A DNA stretch of 64,000 nucleotides from Elusimicrobiaceae bacterium (GCA_016282685.1 JAEELM010000008.1:30737-94736), one strand, 5' to 3'; numbered from the stretch's first letter, positions 51,079-60,748 are shown. The notes: generated by a model not told the origin, from the letters alone. Program-made: numbers and translations.

Positions 51079-53231
51079 TAGTTAATCGTTCCTGTTGTTG
51101 TATCTATAATTCGTGCTTCCGGGAAATAATACTTGATGATTGCCATGTAGTCCTGGCCTTGCTTGGCCAATCCATTGGCTCCCTGTAAACATAAACCTTC
51201 TCCCAATCCCGTATCATACCCGCGGACCAACACATGTTCTATTGTTTTCCCTTTGTAGAAAGGCACTATATCGAAAAAATTTGAACGCATGGATCCGGCA
51301 CTCAAAATAAACATAATTTCCTGTGGGTCAGTAGTTTGATAGGTTCCTTTTGTTCCTTCAAAACGCATTCCCAAAATACGTCCATTGGGAGAAAAATGAG
51401 TAGGTGTAATAGCCTTTAATTTCCCGATATTTTGTTTGTAAGCAATGCGGCTTTGAATATCCTTTGCCGGATAAAGATAGATCCACTTTATACTGGCCCA
51501 TTGAGTAGGATCTTGAGGACGGGCGTACAAATCCGCCGGGGGATTAGATAACATATATTTAGATATGTTGGCGGGAGAAAATACATAGGCAGGTTTATTT
51601 CCCGTATTTTCAATGGCATTTGCTGCTACCACTCCACAGCTATCATACGAACCGGCTTGCGTTTGCGTTAAACGAATTTTCGCAGACTCCTTTGAAGCCT
51701 CCAGTAATGTTTTAAAAATTAAGTTAATCCCCTTAAATTTAAACTGTTCATCATTATCGGTAATATGATAAGAATCTTGTGCATGTTCTGTTACCGCTTG
51801 CGACAAAGCAGATCGTAAGACAACCGCCAAAGCCTCCAAAGCCGATTCGTTGGTAATTTGTTGTACCTTTGTGGCTAAAAGAGCGGGAATTAAGTCTTCA
51901 GCATATACGTCATTAATAAGCTGGAATCCATCTTCAGTGGGAACCACTATTAGAGTCCCTTTCAGTTCTTTATCGCTCAAATCAGCTGAAAAAATACTTG
52001 TTGCATGAATATCTTTTACCAACAATGTTTTGTGAGATTGTTCAGCCTGGATACGAAACGGACGTACGGAAGAAAATTCAGTTTGCCCTTTCGCATTTTT
52101 GAAATCCACCCCTTTGGTTTGTGGATTAAATTCGATGGTCTTAACAATGTAGGCTGGAAAACGTAACACTTCCCCCAGTTTTTCATCCGTTATACGGGCC
52201 GTTCCTGATGACATAAAAGCCACCTGTTTTAATTGTTGTGGTATTTGCTCACGGTTGGCATATAATGCCATACGGACAGACTCGGAAGGAGTAGATTCAA
52301 GCTCGTGAACTATAGGCTGTTCCAAACGTAAATAAAACAAATAATCAATGCTTTTATCCCCTAACGATTCCCCGTATTTCTCTACTTTAGCCGCCAGCTC
52401 TTTATTTTGAGGATCTAAACTGAACAAAGTGGCATAGTATTGCCAAGCTTGCCGTTTATCTTTTTCTTTCTCAACCAATTTAGCATAAAGAGCTACCGCC
52501 GGATAATTTTTTTCGTCATGAGAAAGAGATTGTTGTAGGAAAACAGGGGCCAAATGGCGGGAAGGTTTCATCTCGGAAGCAATTTTTCCTAACATATACG
52601 ATACAAAAGAAATTGCATAAGGATTAGAGGTATACACATATTGAAATGCGGCTGCGGCTTCTTCTTTATTCCCAGAAAAATACCATGCCAAAGCTGTTCC
52701 CATTTTAGCTGATGAAACATATTCAAAATCCGCCGTCAAATACAATAAATGGTCAAAAGTCTGGCGTGCTTGTTTGTATTTTCCAGCCGATAACAAAATC
52801 CAACCTTTGGTTAATTCTATAAAAGGATCTTCTGAATTGAGAGAACTGGCTTGTTGAATATACGTTACAGCTTGGGAAACCAATCCACGTTGGAGAGATA
52901 GAATTGCCAACTCCAAATTCGCAGCAGAAGACACCTCTTTTTGTGGATCATTTTCATATGTTTTAAGTGAAAAATAACACTCATCTATGTTGCCCGAAAC
53001 ACATTTTTCTGCCACCGTTTTAATTTCCGGCGGGAGCGTATAATCTAACACACTCTTATGCAACAAAGTTTCATTCAGTTTGCTATCGGCACGCTTGGCA
53101 GCAAGGGAAGATTTGTTGACTGTTTTTGCAACCGCTGACGAATCCACTTCTAAACTTTCTTCTGCCTCTTGAGCAAAAGACGCCACAAAGCCTACCAATA
53201 AAAACAGTATTGGGATGGTCCATTTCCTCAT
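51078..53231 (-). CDS. TPR protein with SpoIID/LytB-like domain
   Basis: 717 residues. Signal peptide MRKWTIPILFLLVGFVASFAQ. Residues 65-330 hold TPR-like repeats (AILSLQRGLVSQAVTYIQQA, WILLSAGKYKQARQTFDHL). Residues about 370-700 resemble SpoIID/LytB: VYAEDLIPALL with a following ALEALAVVLRSAL, and a C-terminal GLGEGLCLQGANGLAKQGQDY. The catalytic Glu of SpoIID (in P-S-E-M) is replaced (P-A-L-L), so it may bind but not cleave peptidoglycan. ATG 53231 is chosen because TATAAT (53244-53239) covers the upstream ATG 53240 and ends 7 bases before it. Confidence 0.68.
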   Translation of the reverse strand: MRKWTIPILFLLVGFVASFAQEAEESLEVDSSAVAKTVNKSSLAAKRADSKLNETLLHKSVLDYTLPPEIKTVAEKCVSGNIDECYFSLKTYENDPQKEVSSAANLELAILSLQRGLVSQAVTYIQQASSLNSEDPFIELTKGWILLSAGKYKQARQTFDHLLYLTADFEYVSSAKMGTALAWYFSGNKEEAAAAFQYVYTSNPYAISFVSYMLGKIASEMKPSRHLAPVFLQQSLSHDEKNYPAVALYAKLVEKEKDKRQAWQYYATLFSLDPQNKELAAKVEKYGESLGDKSIDYLFYLRLEQPIVHELESTPSESVRMALYANREQIPQQLKQVAFMSSGTARITDEKLGEVLRFPAYIVKTIEFNPQTKGVDFKNAKGQTEFSSVRPFRIQAEQSHKTLLVKDIHATSIFSADLSDKELKGTLIVVPTEDGFQLINDVYAEDLIPALLATKVQQITNESALEALAVVLRSALSQAVTEHAQDSYHITDNDEQFKFKGINLIFKTLLEASKESAKIRLTQTQAGSYDSCGVVAANAIENTGNKPAYVFSPANISKYMLSNPPADLYARPQDPTQWASIKWIYLYPAKDIQSRIAYKQNIGKLKAITPTHFSPNGRILGMRFEGTKGTYQTTDPQEIMFILSAGSMRSNFFDIVPFYKGKTIEHVLVRGYDTGLGEGLCLQGANGLAKQGQDYMAIIKYYFPEARIIDTTTGTIN

Positions 53232-53247
53232 ATTATTCATTATACCA
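53232..53247 (-). promoter_or_regulatory. Extended -10 promoter, leaderless type
   Basis: Minus strand: TGG, TATAAT (53244-53239), 7 bases, ATG 53231. It has nearly the same sequence as the element at 5509-5524, including an ATG hidden in the -10 box. Confidence 0.6.
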
Positions 53248-53266
53248 AATCCCCTAAGGAGGGTTT

Positions 53267-56200
53267 TTAACGAGAAGTTTCTATTAGGCCATATCCGGCA
53301 ATTTTTCCTTCACCGTCTTTACATATAAAAACTTCCCATTCCTTGCTTTCATAACGTCCATTATCATGATATAGTTCCAAATAAATTTTGAACATATTTC
53401 CGGATGATTTCTCACATGCTTCTTTGAACCGTTGCAAGGAAAAAGCTTCTTCATGAATTACTTCATGGAAGAAAGATCGACCTAACAAATTATCGGTACG
53501 GCGGCCTGTAAATTCCAAAAAAGGACGATTCACAAACGTCATGCGATAGTTCAAATCTAACATGACGGCCGGTCTGTCCACATATTCCAGGGTACGAGCA
53601 AAGGACCGAGAAGCCTCGTTAAGCATTTTCCCCGTTTTTCGCAATTCAATACGTAATCCCAACCAACGGGCCAAAATACCGGCTAATTCCTCCGCTCCTG
53701 TAGAAAATTGTCCGTGTGGTTCCGTAGAGGCAAAACATAAAGCTCCGATTACTTCATTTCCTACATATACCGGAGCAGCTACCAAAGAATTCCATCCTTT
53801 TTTACAATGAATACATTGTTTGCAGGAACAATTTTCCAAGTCAGACCACAATAATACATTTCCCTCTAATACTCCTTGCAAACATTCATCCAGCTTAAAA
53901 GACATAGCCGTTTCCAAATGTTGTTCGTTGGGAGTTACATGCATTACATACGTCTCCATCCCATTATCTGTTTCATCGAAACGCAAAATGCAACCTACCT
54001 GCATGTGAAAAGCTCCCACACCGAATTGCATAATCTTATCTACTTGTTTAGACAAAGATATATTCGATTCATCCAAAAGACGATAAACCCGGTGAAGATG
54101 TTGGTCCGTTTCCCGACCGGAAGAAACATCTGTTCCCCACAATACCACTTCATCTTTTTCCGTAATAGGAGATGCCGTCATCTCAAAGTAACGCATTTTA
54201 CCGGCTATTTTCCAAGGAATCTCAAAATGAGTGCTCACATTAATAGACAGAGCCTCTTTAACAGAAGATATAATACGACCGGCAATATCTTCTCCCAAAA
54301 ACTCGGACGGATTTTTCCCTAATAAAGACTGCGCCTGACTATTGTCCCAATAAGATAAATTAGAGCAAATATCCTGTACTGTTCCTTCCCTGCTCATTTT
54401 AATGTAAATTCCAGGTAAAGAACGACGAATACTATTTAATTCTAAAGCTTCCTCCGAGTTTCGCACATATTCATTTTTCTTAGAAGAAATATCACGGATG
54501 ATTACCAAAGCTCCCCCTTGTTTTGGCAAATCGAGAGCCGTTATCGTCACTTCCGCTTCGAAAGATTTTCCATCTTTTCCCAACATATTCCACAGGAAGC
54601 GCACTTTCCCTTTTTGGGCTAATTCTTTTTCATACTGAGCAAACGCATGTGTCGTTTTCTTTCGCGGCGTATTTTCGAACAATTCTTGGAATTTTTTATC
54701 CACCAATTCTTCAGCTGTAATACCCAGTTTTTCCAATAAAAATTTATTACCATGGGCAACTTTTCCAAATTTATCATCTTCAATAAAAATGGAAAATACA
54801 ATTCCGTCTGTTGCATCCAACAAAGCATTCAACTGAGCAGAACGTTCCTTCAAAATATACATTAACTGTTGTTGTAAAATAGGATTCTCTTTTTCTTCCC
54901 CTTCAATCTTGGCTGGCTGTTTCAGAGGATTTACAAAAACCACGTAATCAGCTGCTACGCCCTCTTTTGTATCCCTTTTATTGATAGGCACAAAGGTAAG
55001 ATGCAGCGGCAGCTTTCCCTTTTTGCTAATTCGCCCCGGGAATTTTTTAGCAGCCTTGTCAAAATCTAAAGTATAATCCATTTCACTGCGTTGCCCTTGT
55101 CTAAGTTGTTTACGACTGCTCAACCGGATACCTGGGCGAATATACACATTACAATAAAAATTCTTATCATCTGACGTAAACCCTAATAATTCACGGCAAG
55201 CACGGTTCATTACACGAATATACCCATTCTCTTGCAACCTAAAAGCAGGAACTAACCCTTCCTCAAAAACAGCTTTTAGTGTATTTTTGTCCTCTCGAAG
55301 CTCGCGCAAAATGCGATTGTCTGAGGTAATATCTTTGCAGAAACACAATACAATTCTTCTGCCCAAATAGCGCGCAGGCATTGCATCAAATTCCACTTCT
55401 ATCTTTTGTCCATTTTTCTTTATCAATTGCAAGGAGATAGGTTTCCCCGTTCCTTGAGAAGAGGAAAACGCTTCTTCATACTTTTCCTTGAGAAAAAGAT
55501 GAAAATCTCCATCTACTAACTCTTCCAAAGAACGTCCTTTGATTTTTTCAAAACTATCATATCCTAACATACGTAAAAAGGCATTATTAGAATACATTAC
55601 CTTGTGATTCTCTACCATTAAAACAGCTTCTCGCGCATGGTCAATAAGTAATGAATTTTTGTCATTAGCTTCGCGAATCTGTTTTTCCATACGCGTTTTT
55701 GCCGTAATATCCTCGGAAACCGTAAGCAAACAATCCGGGCTTCCATCCTCGTGGTAAACAGGAGTATGTACCGTATGCATGATTTTTACGCCTTCTGCCG
55801 CAGAGGAAATCAATTCCTGAGGAATTTCTTGTTCCTGATGGCTTTCAAAGACACGAATTTCTTTTTCTCGCAAAAATTCCATTTGATCTTTATTAAGATC
55901 CGTACGATACGAATTTTTACCAATTACGGCAGAAGAAGAAACCCCAAAAATTTCTTCACTCTTTTTGTTCCATAAAATATATTTCCCTTCATTATTTTTT
56001 ACAGACAAAGAGACAGGTAAGTTGTTAATAATTGTTTGCAAGAAATTTTTAGATTCTATCAAAGCTTGTTCTTGCATCTTACGCTGCGTAATATCTTCCG
56101 TTAAAGTAATAACAAATCGCTCTTTTCCCTCCACTACCGGGACTTTCACCATGTGCAATAATTTACGTTTTCCATCGCCGGTAACATATTCTTCTTCCGG

Positions 56201-57562
56201 GATATCCAATGTTTTGCGCGAAGCAAGTAACTGCCTTTCACGAGACATATATCCTTCAATTTGTTCAGGCGTTTCATGGGGCAATGTCCCTGTTTTATCA
56301 AACAAAGTAATCGAAGCTACGTTAAATATCGACTCACATTGTTTGTTGCGCAATAATAATTCTCCATTTTCTCCACGGGCATACAATCCAATTGGCATAT
56401 TTTGAACAATGGCACTCAAAATAGTATTAACACGTTTCATCTCATGTTCTTGATGACGAATTTGTGTTACATCTTCAACAATAGACAGCACCAACGGAGC
56501 CACTCCTTTTTCCTTCAAAGGTACTTTTATTAAACGCAAAATTCGTTTATTGCCGGAAGCATCTGTATATTCTTCTTCTGGAAACTCACATTTTCTACCT
56601 TCTTTGAGTATTTTGATTTCCCGTTTGGCTAAATCTTTGGTTTGCTGCTGATCTTGGAATAAATTCGGATATTCTGACAAATCTGCCGGCTCATCAAAAA
56701 CCAAAGTGCTAGATTTGTTATAAAAAATCAAATTACTTTTTTCATCACGAGCGTACAAACCTAACGGAATATTATCCAAAATAGTGCTCAAAATAGCTTT
56801 TGTCTTCTCTAAATCCGCAATTTCCTTCCGTTCATTTGTCACATTTCGGTAAACGGTAGCAATCATATTTTCGGCCCCATTTTCCGCAGGGACAAATGCT
56901 TTTGTCACTTGTAAAAAAATCTCTTCTTTCTGTGAGTTATGATACGACAAAGAAGCCGTCTCAAACGATTGCGTTTGGCACACTGTATCATCCAAACGCT
57001 GCAAAGAGGATACCAATTCTTTTGGAAGAAAAGAGTAAATATATTGTCCATGTAATCTCTTCGACGATATGCCAAACATTGTTTCGGCAAAACGATTACA
57101 CAAAATTACCTTGCCGTATTCATCTTGTAAAGAAACTGCCATCGGGTAGGCATGCAAACAATTTTCCAAGAAAGAAGTTCCTATCGGTGTCTGCGTTTGC
57201 TTATCCAAAGTAATCATGAAAAGCTTTGTTTGTGCCAACGGTGTAACCGTCATATTTACTAATATAGTGTCCGCTTGAGGAGTAATCACCTCATAAAGAT
57301 GCGGTTCTGCCGTAGTCTGCTTAGCGATTTTCTTTACTTTAGAAAAAGACAAGCCCCATTGTTCTACCCCGGTATCTAACATTTGCTCAACTGTACAAGA
57401 CAATAATGCCGCAACTGCAGGGTTGGCCATTACGATCTTATTTTTTTGGTTAACGAGCAACACGGGATAGGGATATTGATCAAAAAACGACAACATCTCC
57501 GGCGACAAATAACGCACTTCTAAGGATGGCTTCTTTTTAGAAGAGAAAAACGGTATTGGCAT
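53267..57562 (-). CDS. Giant multi-PAS/GAF sensor protein without visible output domain
   Basis: 1431 residues, no signal peptide or membrane helix seen. By eye about ten PAS domains start near residues 20, 130, 255, 380, 505, 635, 760, 910, 1040 and 1318; examples are LDNIPLGLYARDEKSNLIFYN and its near repeat QNMPIGLYARGENGELLLRN. One GAF domain spans about 1165-1315 and contains a C-x-C-x2-C-x2-C cluster (CSCKQCIHC, about 1245-1253). The protein ends in a PAS fold; no histidine kinase, GGDEF, EAL or HTH region is seen. Shine-Dalgarno GAGAGG. It may pass its signal to a partner by contact. Confidence 0.8.
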   Translation of the reverse strand: MPIPFFSSKKKPSLEVRYLSPEMLSFFDQYPYPVLLVNQKNKIVMANPAVAALLSCTVEQMLDTGVEQWGLSFSKVKKIAKQTTAEPHLYEVITPQADTILVNMTVTPLAQTKLFMITLDKQTQTPIGTSFLENCLHAYPMAVSLQDEYGKVILCNRFAETMFGISSKRLHGQYIYSFLPKELVSSLQRLDDTVCQTQSFETASLSYHNSQKEEIFLQVTKAFVPAENGAENMIATVYRNVTNERKEIADLEKTKAILSTILDNIPLGLYARDEKSNLIFYNKSSTLVFDEPADLSEYPNLFQDQQQTKDLAKREIKILKEGRKCEFPEEEYTDASGNKRILRLIKVPLKEKGVAPLVLSIVEDVTQIRHQEHEMKRVNTILSAIVQNMPIGLYARGENGELLLRNKQCESIFNVASITLFDKTGTLPHETPEQIEGYMSRERQLLASRKTLDIPEEEYVTGDGKRKLLHMVKVPVVEGKERFVITLTEDITQRKMQEQALIESKNFLQTIINNLPVSLSVKNNEGKYILWNKKSEEIFGVSSSAVIGKNSYRTDLNKDQMEFLREKEIRVFESHQEQEIPQELISSAAEGVKIMHTVHTPVYHEDGSPDCLLTVSEDITAKTRMEKQIREANDKNSLLIDHAREAVLMVENHKVMYSNNAFLRMLGYDSFEKIKGRSLEELVDGDFHLFLKEKYEEAFSSSQGTGKPISLQLIKKNGQKIEVEFDAMPARYLGRRIVLCFCKDITSDNRILRELREDKNTLKAVFEEGLVPAFRLQENGYIRVMNRACRELLGFTSDDKNFYCNVYIRPGIRLSSRKQLRQGQRSEMDYTLDFDKAAKKFPGRISKKGKLPLHLTFVPINKRDTKEGVAADYVVFVNPLKQPAKIEGEEKENPILQQQLMYILKERSAQLNALLDATDGIVFSIFIEDDKFGKVAHGNKFLLEKLGITAEELVDKKFQELFENTPRKKTTHAFAQYEKELAQKGKVRFLWNMLGKDGKSFEAEVTITALDLPKQGGALVIIRDISSKKNEYVRNSEEALELNSIRRSLPGIYIKMSREGTVQDICSNLSYWDNSQAQSLLGKNPSEFLGEDIAGRIISSVKEALSINVSTHFEIPWKIAGKMRYFEMTASPITEKDEVVLWGTDVSSGRETDQHLHRVYRLLDESNISLSKQVDKIMQFGVGAFHMQVGCILRFDETDNGMETYVMHVTPNEQHLETAMSFKLDECLQGVLEGNVLLWSDLENCSCKQCIHCKKGWNSLVAAPVYVGNEVIGALCFASTEPHGQFSTGAEELAGILARWLGLRIELRKTGKMLNEASRSFARTLEYVDRPAVMLDLNYRMTFVNRPFLEFTGRRTDNLLGRSFFHEVIHEEAFSLQRFKEACEKSSGNMFKIYLELYHDNGRYESKEWEVFICKDGEGKIAGYGLIETSR

Positions 57563-57677
57563 AAGAACCTCTCTTGGTATAGCTTGGTTATATGGTATAT
57601 AAAAGTAACAGAATTTTGCAATCCCTTTTCTGTCTAATCAACTAACCTATTTTTCTTAAAAACATACTACATAGATT

Positions 57678-57692
57678 TGCTAGGATGATCCT
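57678..57692 (+). promoter_or_regulatory. Extended -10 promoter, leaderless type
   Basis: TGC then TAGGAT (57681-57686), 6 bases, ATG 57693. Confidence 0.5.
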
Positions 57693-58253
57693 ATGAAACG
57701 AATAATTCTATTTCTATCTTATATATTGTTCGTAGGATCTTTGTGCGCCAAACCTTACAAACCCTTCACGTTTCGAGAAGATCCCCAATACCTGTCTACT
57801 CAACTATCGCAAGTAGAGGATACTTGCCCCGGGAAAGATCCGTTTCACATGTTTTCCTGTACAAAAAAACAAGCCGAAGGATTTACTTGCTTTGACGTAT
57901 ACCAAGTAGAAGGAGACCCTATTCCCACTCAACGTTATACTTTATTGGAAGAAACCCTCTCCGAACAATTTAACAGTGCCGATCCTACCTGTAATTTTAC
58001 AGGAGAACTCACCTGTGCTAATTTTTTAATGTCCTTAAATTACAACCTAGATTTTTCCTGGTTTATTGCCAATTTTCCCTCCTCTGCTTTCGCACAGTGC
58101 AGTCAAACCTATACTTGTACACGTATTGCTTGTGGGATTCCTCTCCCCCATCCCCTCGAAAACACCCCACAATCCAAAAAATTAACTTGTGTATATCGAA
58201 AAGAACAAACCTTTTTCGTTGGATCTTCCGTCACATGTAAAAACAAAAACTGA
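57693..58253 (+). CDS. Secreted Cys-rich hypothetical protein
   Basis: 186 residues, unknown. Signal peptide MKRIILFLSYILFVGSLCA, then a small domain with about ten Cys residues spaced along it (EDTCPGKD, MFSCTKKQ, FTCFDVY, PTCNFTGELTCANF, QCSQTYTCTRIACGI, LTCVYRK, VTCKNKN), suggesting several disulfides and an extracytoplasmic location. No family motif recognised. It stands alone on the plus strand, divergent from the PAS protein. Confidence 0.6.
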   Translation: MKRIILFLSYILFVGSLCAKPYKPFTFREDPQYLSTQLSQVEDTCPGKDPFHMFSCTKKQAEGFTCFDVYQVEGDPIPTQRYTLLEETLSEQFNSADPTCNFTGELTCANFLMSLNYNLDFSWFIANFPSSAFAQCSQTYTCTRIACGIPLPHPLENTPQSKKLTCVYRKEQTFFVGSSVTCKNKN

Positions 58254-58288
58254 TTGTAAGTATCTATTTTAGGGTACTATACCTGAAA

Positions 58289-58303
58289 TGCTATAATAGA
58301 TAT
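58289..58303 (+). promoter_or_regulatory. Extended -10 promoter, leaderless type
   Basis: TGC then TATAAT (58292-58297), 6 bases, ATG 58304. Likely the promoter of the whole queuosine/folate operon. Confidence 0.6.
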
Positions 58304-59050
58304 ATGTTACTAGTTCATTTGCGTACGATATTATCTTTTGCTTTTTATCATCAATTATCTTTCGCCAAAAAGGGGCTCTTGGTCGCTTTTGGAGTTTATT
58401 TATTTTTATTATCTGCGCTAATGGCTTACTTTGCACAAGGGGCCTACCTTAATAAAAATATTCCGCTTTTATTGAAAAATTTTCCGGAAGTTACTTTTGA
58501 AAAAGGTGTTCTTGTTGCCCCGGAAAAGCCTGTTTCTGTCTCTTGGCCGGGCGACAAAGCGGAATTAATATTCGATGCAGCAAAAGATGCCATTCCCCCT
58601 CAATCCGCTCCCGATACGCCGCTTATCTGGGTCAATAACAACCTCATTTACATATTTGCGAACAATCAAGTTCAAAAACAAATACTTCCTTCCGAGTTAA
58701 CATTTACCACTTCTCAAGAAAATTTATCTACTTATCAAAATTCAATCTTGATATCTTTGCGTTTAGCTTTTTTTGTAGTTTCTTTATTTTTAATCATCTT
58801 TTTACTTTGTTTTTCTTTTTGTTTGGCTTTCTCAACAGCAATTGTTTTTCGAATAATTCGAAGAATAGATATTCCCTATTCCATTTTAGTCCGCTGGTCT
58901 TTTTTCCTGTTAGGGCCCTTGTCCGTATTGTGGTATATTCGCCTCTGGATAAATATTCCGTTATTTTCCCTGGCCCAGGTAATTTTATGTATCATTTATA
59001 TGCAACAAATTTTTAATTTTGTATCGGAGGTTCCCCCCCATGCGCATTAA
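58304..59050 (+). CDS. DUF1189-like membrane protein
   Basis: 248 residues. One N-terminal helix (about 25-47), a periplasmic loop of about 100 residues with the pattern PVSVSWPGDKAELIFD, then three or four C-terminal helices with FSTAIVFRIIRRIDI. The arrangement resembles DUF1189 family proteins of unknown function. Its 3' end overlaps queD by 11 bases, so it heads the queuosine/folate operon although no functional link is known. Confidence 0.6.
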   Translation: MLLVHLRTILSFAFYHQLSFAKKGLLVAFGVYLFLLSALMAYFAQGAYLNKNIPLLLKNFPEVTFEKGVLVAPEKPVSVSWPGDKAELIFDAAKDAIPPQSAPDTPLIWVNNNLIYIFANNQVQKQILPSELTFTTSQENLSTYQNSILISLRLAFFVVSLFLIIFLLCFSFCLAFSTAIVFRIIRRIDIPYSILVRWSFFLLGPLSVLWYIRLWINIPLFSLAQVILCIIYMQQIFNFVSEVPPHAH

Positions 59051-59387
59051 ACTCATACGCACGTTTTCGGCCGCACATCATTTACCCCACTATGATGGGC
59101 CTTGCCACGATTTACACGGACACACCTGGAAAACCGTTTTTATTATTGAGGGACCGGTACAAGAAAATGGAATGGTTTGTGACTTTAAAAAAATCAAAAA
59201 ATTACTTGATTCTCTATTACCAGATCATCAACTTCTAAACGACATCTTACCCAACCCTACCGCGGAAAATTTAGCTCAGTTCTACTTTAAGAAGATAGGA
59301 AACGAACTAAAGAAACAGAATTTAATTTTAAAAACATTGGAAATATGGGAGAGTGATTATGCCGCCGCTGTTGTGGAAGGTGAATGA
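59040..59387 (+). CDS. queD: 6-carboxy-5,6,7,8-tetrahydropterin synthase QueD
   Basis: 115-residue zinc enzyme of queuosine synthesis, converting dihydroneopterin triphosphate. Zinc-binding His are in FSAAHHL and HGH; the catalytic Cys is in GPCHDLHGHTW (C-x3-HGH). ATG 59040 has GGAGG upstream and is preferred over a longer frame from 59019 that would overlap the previous gene more. It overlaps queE by 29 bases. Together with FolE (product is the substrate) and QueE this makes the first part of the preQ0 pathway; queC is not in the window. Confidence 0.92.
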   Translation: MRIKLIRTFSAAHHLPHYDGPCHDLHGHTWKTVFIIEGPVQENGMVCDFKKIKKLLDSLLPDHQLLNDILPNPTAENLAQFYFKKIGNELKKQNLILKTLEIWESDYAAAVVEGE

Positions 59388-59952
59388 AATATTTTATTCC
59401 ATTCAAGGGGAAGGCCGCCACACGGGTATGCCCGCTGTTTTTTTACGTCTAGCAGGATGTACAATGGGCTGTGCATTTTGTGATACCAAATACGCTTTTA
59501 CCGACGGAAAAACTATGAATAGCTTGCAAATTTTGGTAGAATTAGCCCAATATCCCTGTAAAACCGTTGTTATCACGGGAGGAGAACCCACCGAACAGGA
59601 TTTGCCTGCTTTGATTAATACATTAAAAAGTGCCGGCCATACCGTGCACATTGAAACAAACGGTGCCAAAGATACAGATGTAAGCAAAGCAGACTTCGTT
59701 TGTGTTTCTCCCAAAAAATACGTAGCCAAAGAAATGCTTCAAAAAGCAGATATAATCAAATTGGTTATCAGCCAACAAACAGATTTAGAAGATTTGCAAA
59801 AATATTATCAATATGAAAATGAAAAAACCCAAATTTATCTTCAACCCGAAAGCAACAAACAGGAGAATATAGACCTATGCGTAAAACTAATCAAACAACA
59901 TCCAAGCGCCCGGCTAAGCGTACAATTGCACAAACTAATAAACATAAAATAA
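59359..59952 (+). CDS. queE: 7-carboxy-7-deazaguanine synthase QueE (radical SAM)
   Basis: 197-residue radical SAM enzyme that contracts the ring to 7-carboxy-7-deazaguanine. The start has YSIQGEGRHTGMPAVFLRLAGC, the cluster motif C-x3-C-x2-C in GCTMGCAFCDT, and the glycine-rich VVITGGEPTEQ for SAM binding; short like many bacterial QueE. ATG 59359 has GGGAG upstream; the GTG six bases earlier is less likely. Its last 76 bases overlap folE. Confidence 0.92.
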   Translation: MPPLLWKVNEIFYSIQGEGRHTGMPAVFLRLAGCTMGCAFCDTKYAFTDGKTMNSLQILVELAQYPCKTVVITGGEPTEQDLPALINTLKSAGHTVHIETNGAKDTDVSKADFVCVSPKKYVAKEMLQKADIIKLVISQQTDLEDLQKYYQYENEKTQIYLQPESNKQENIDLCVKLIKQHPSARLSVQLHKLINIK

Positions 59953-60497
59953 CAGAAGAAAAAGTGCTGCAAAATCTGCGCGAAATTTTAGCCTATATTG
60001 GGGATAATCCCTCCCGAGAAGGTCTTTTAGAAACACCCAAACGTATTGTAAAAAGTTGGAAAAAGCTCTACGGCGGTTACGCTCAAAAACCGCAAGACGT
60101 TTTGAAAACGTTTGTGGAAGGTTCTTGTGAAGAAATGGTGGTACTCAAAGATATTGAGTTTTATTCTACCTGTGAACACCATTTGCAACCTTTTTTCGGC
60201 ACAATCAGTATTGGATATTTGCCCAACGGACGTGTGCTGGGCATCTCTAAATTGGCACGGTTAGTGGAAGTGTTTGCACGCCGTCTCCAAATTCAAGAAA
60301 AATTAGTCGCCCAAATCGCCGACAGCTTAATGGAAACACTTCATCCCCACGGCGTAATGGTAGTGTGTAAAGCCAAACATATGTGCATTAGTTCACGCGG
60401 AATTGAAAAACACAACGCTGTAATGGTTACCAGTGCCATCCGTGGCGCGTTTAAGAAAATGGAAGTACGCAGTGAATTTTTAGAAATGATTAAATAG
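59877..60497 (+). CDS. folE: GTP cyclohydrolase I
   Basis: 206 residues. Makes dihydroneopterin triphosphate from GTP, the common precursor for folate and queuosine. Zinc ligands: Cys and His in YSTCEHHLQPFFG and the later Cys in VVCKAKHMCISSRG. NPSREGLLETPKR is the usual N-terminal signature. The start at 59877 has AGGAGA about 10 bases upstream and gives a basic N-terminal tail of about 24 residues; it lies 76 bases inside queE. A GTG further in would remove the overlap but lacks a ribosome site. Confidence 0.94.
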   Translation: MRKTNQTTSKRPAKRTIAQTNKHKITEEKVLQNLREILAYIGDNPSREGLLETPKRIVKSWKKLYGGYAQKPQDVLKTFVEGSCEEMVVLKDIEFYSTCEHHLQPFFGTISIGYLPNGRVLGISKLARLVEVFARRLQIQEKLVAQIADSLMETLHPHGVMVVCKAKHMCISSRGIEKHNAVMVTSAIRGAFKKMEVRSEFLEMIK

Positions 60498-60508
60498 GAG
60501 ATTGCAAT

Positions 60509-60748
60509 ATGAGAATATATATATTACTCATTTTTCCTATTCTTTTTTTAAGTGCCTGCGCACATACTTCGGAAAATATTGTTGGGTATAATGAGAAAGG
60601 CCAAACAATTGTTAAAGTATGTAAATCAAGAGGAACTTTGTCTAACATTGACGCCTTTGGCTCCTCTTGTAAAATTGAATTAAGAGACTATGGACGTGTT
60701 TCCAACACATCAGACACAGTAAATATAATATCGACCGATAAAAGATAG
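60509..60748 (+). CDS. Small lipoprotein
   Basis: 79 residues. Signal peptide MRIYILLIFPILF with lipobox LSAC, so the mature part is a lipid-anchored peptide of about 62 residues with two more Cys. Unknown family. Shine-Dalgarno TAGGAGA. Inserted between folE (11-base gap) and folP (16-base gap) in the folate operon; no metabolic role is evident. Confidence 0.65.
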   Translation: MRIYILLIFPILFLSACAHTSENIVGYNEKGQTIVKVCKSRGTLSNIDAFGSSCKIELRDYGRVSNTSDTVNIISTDKR

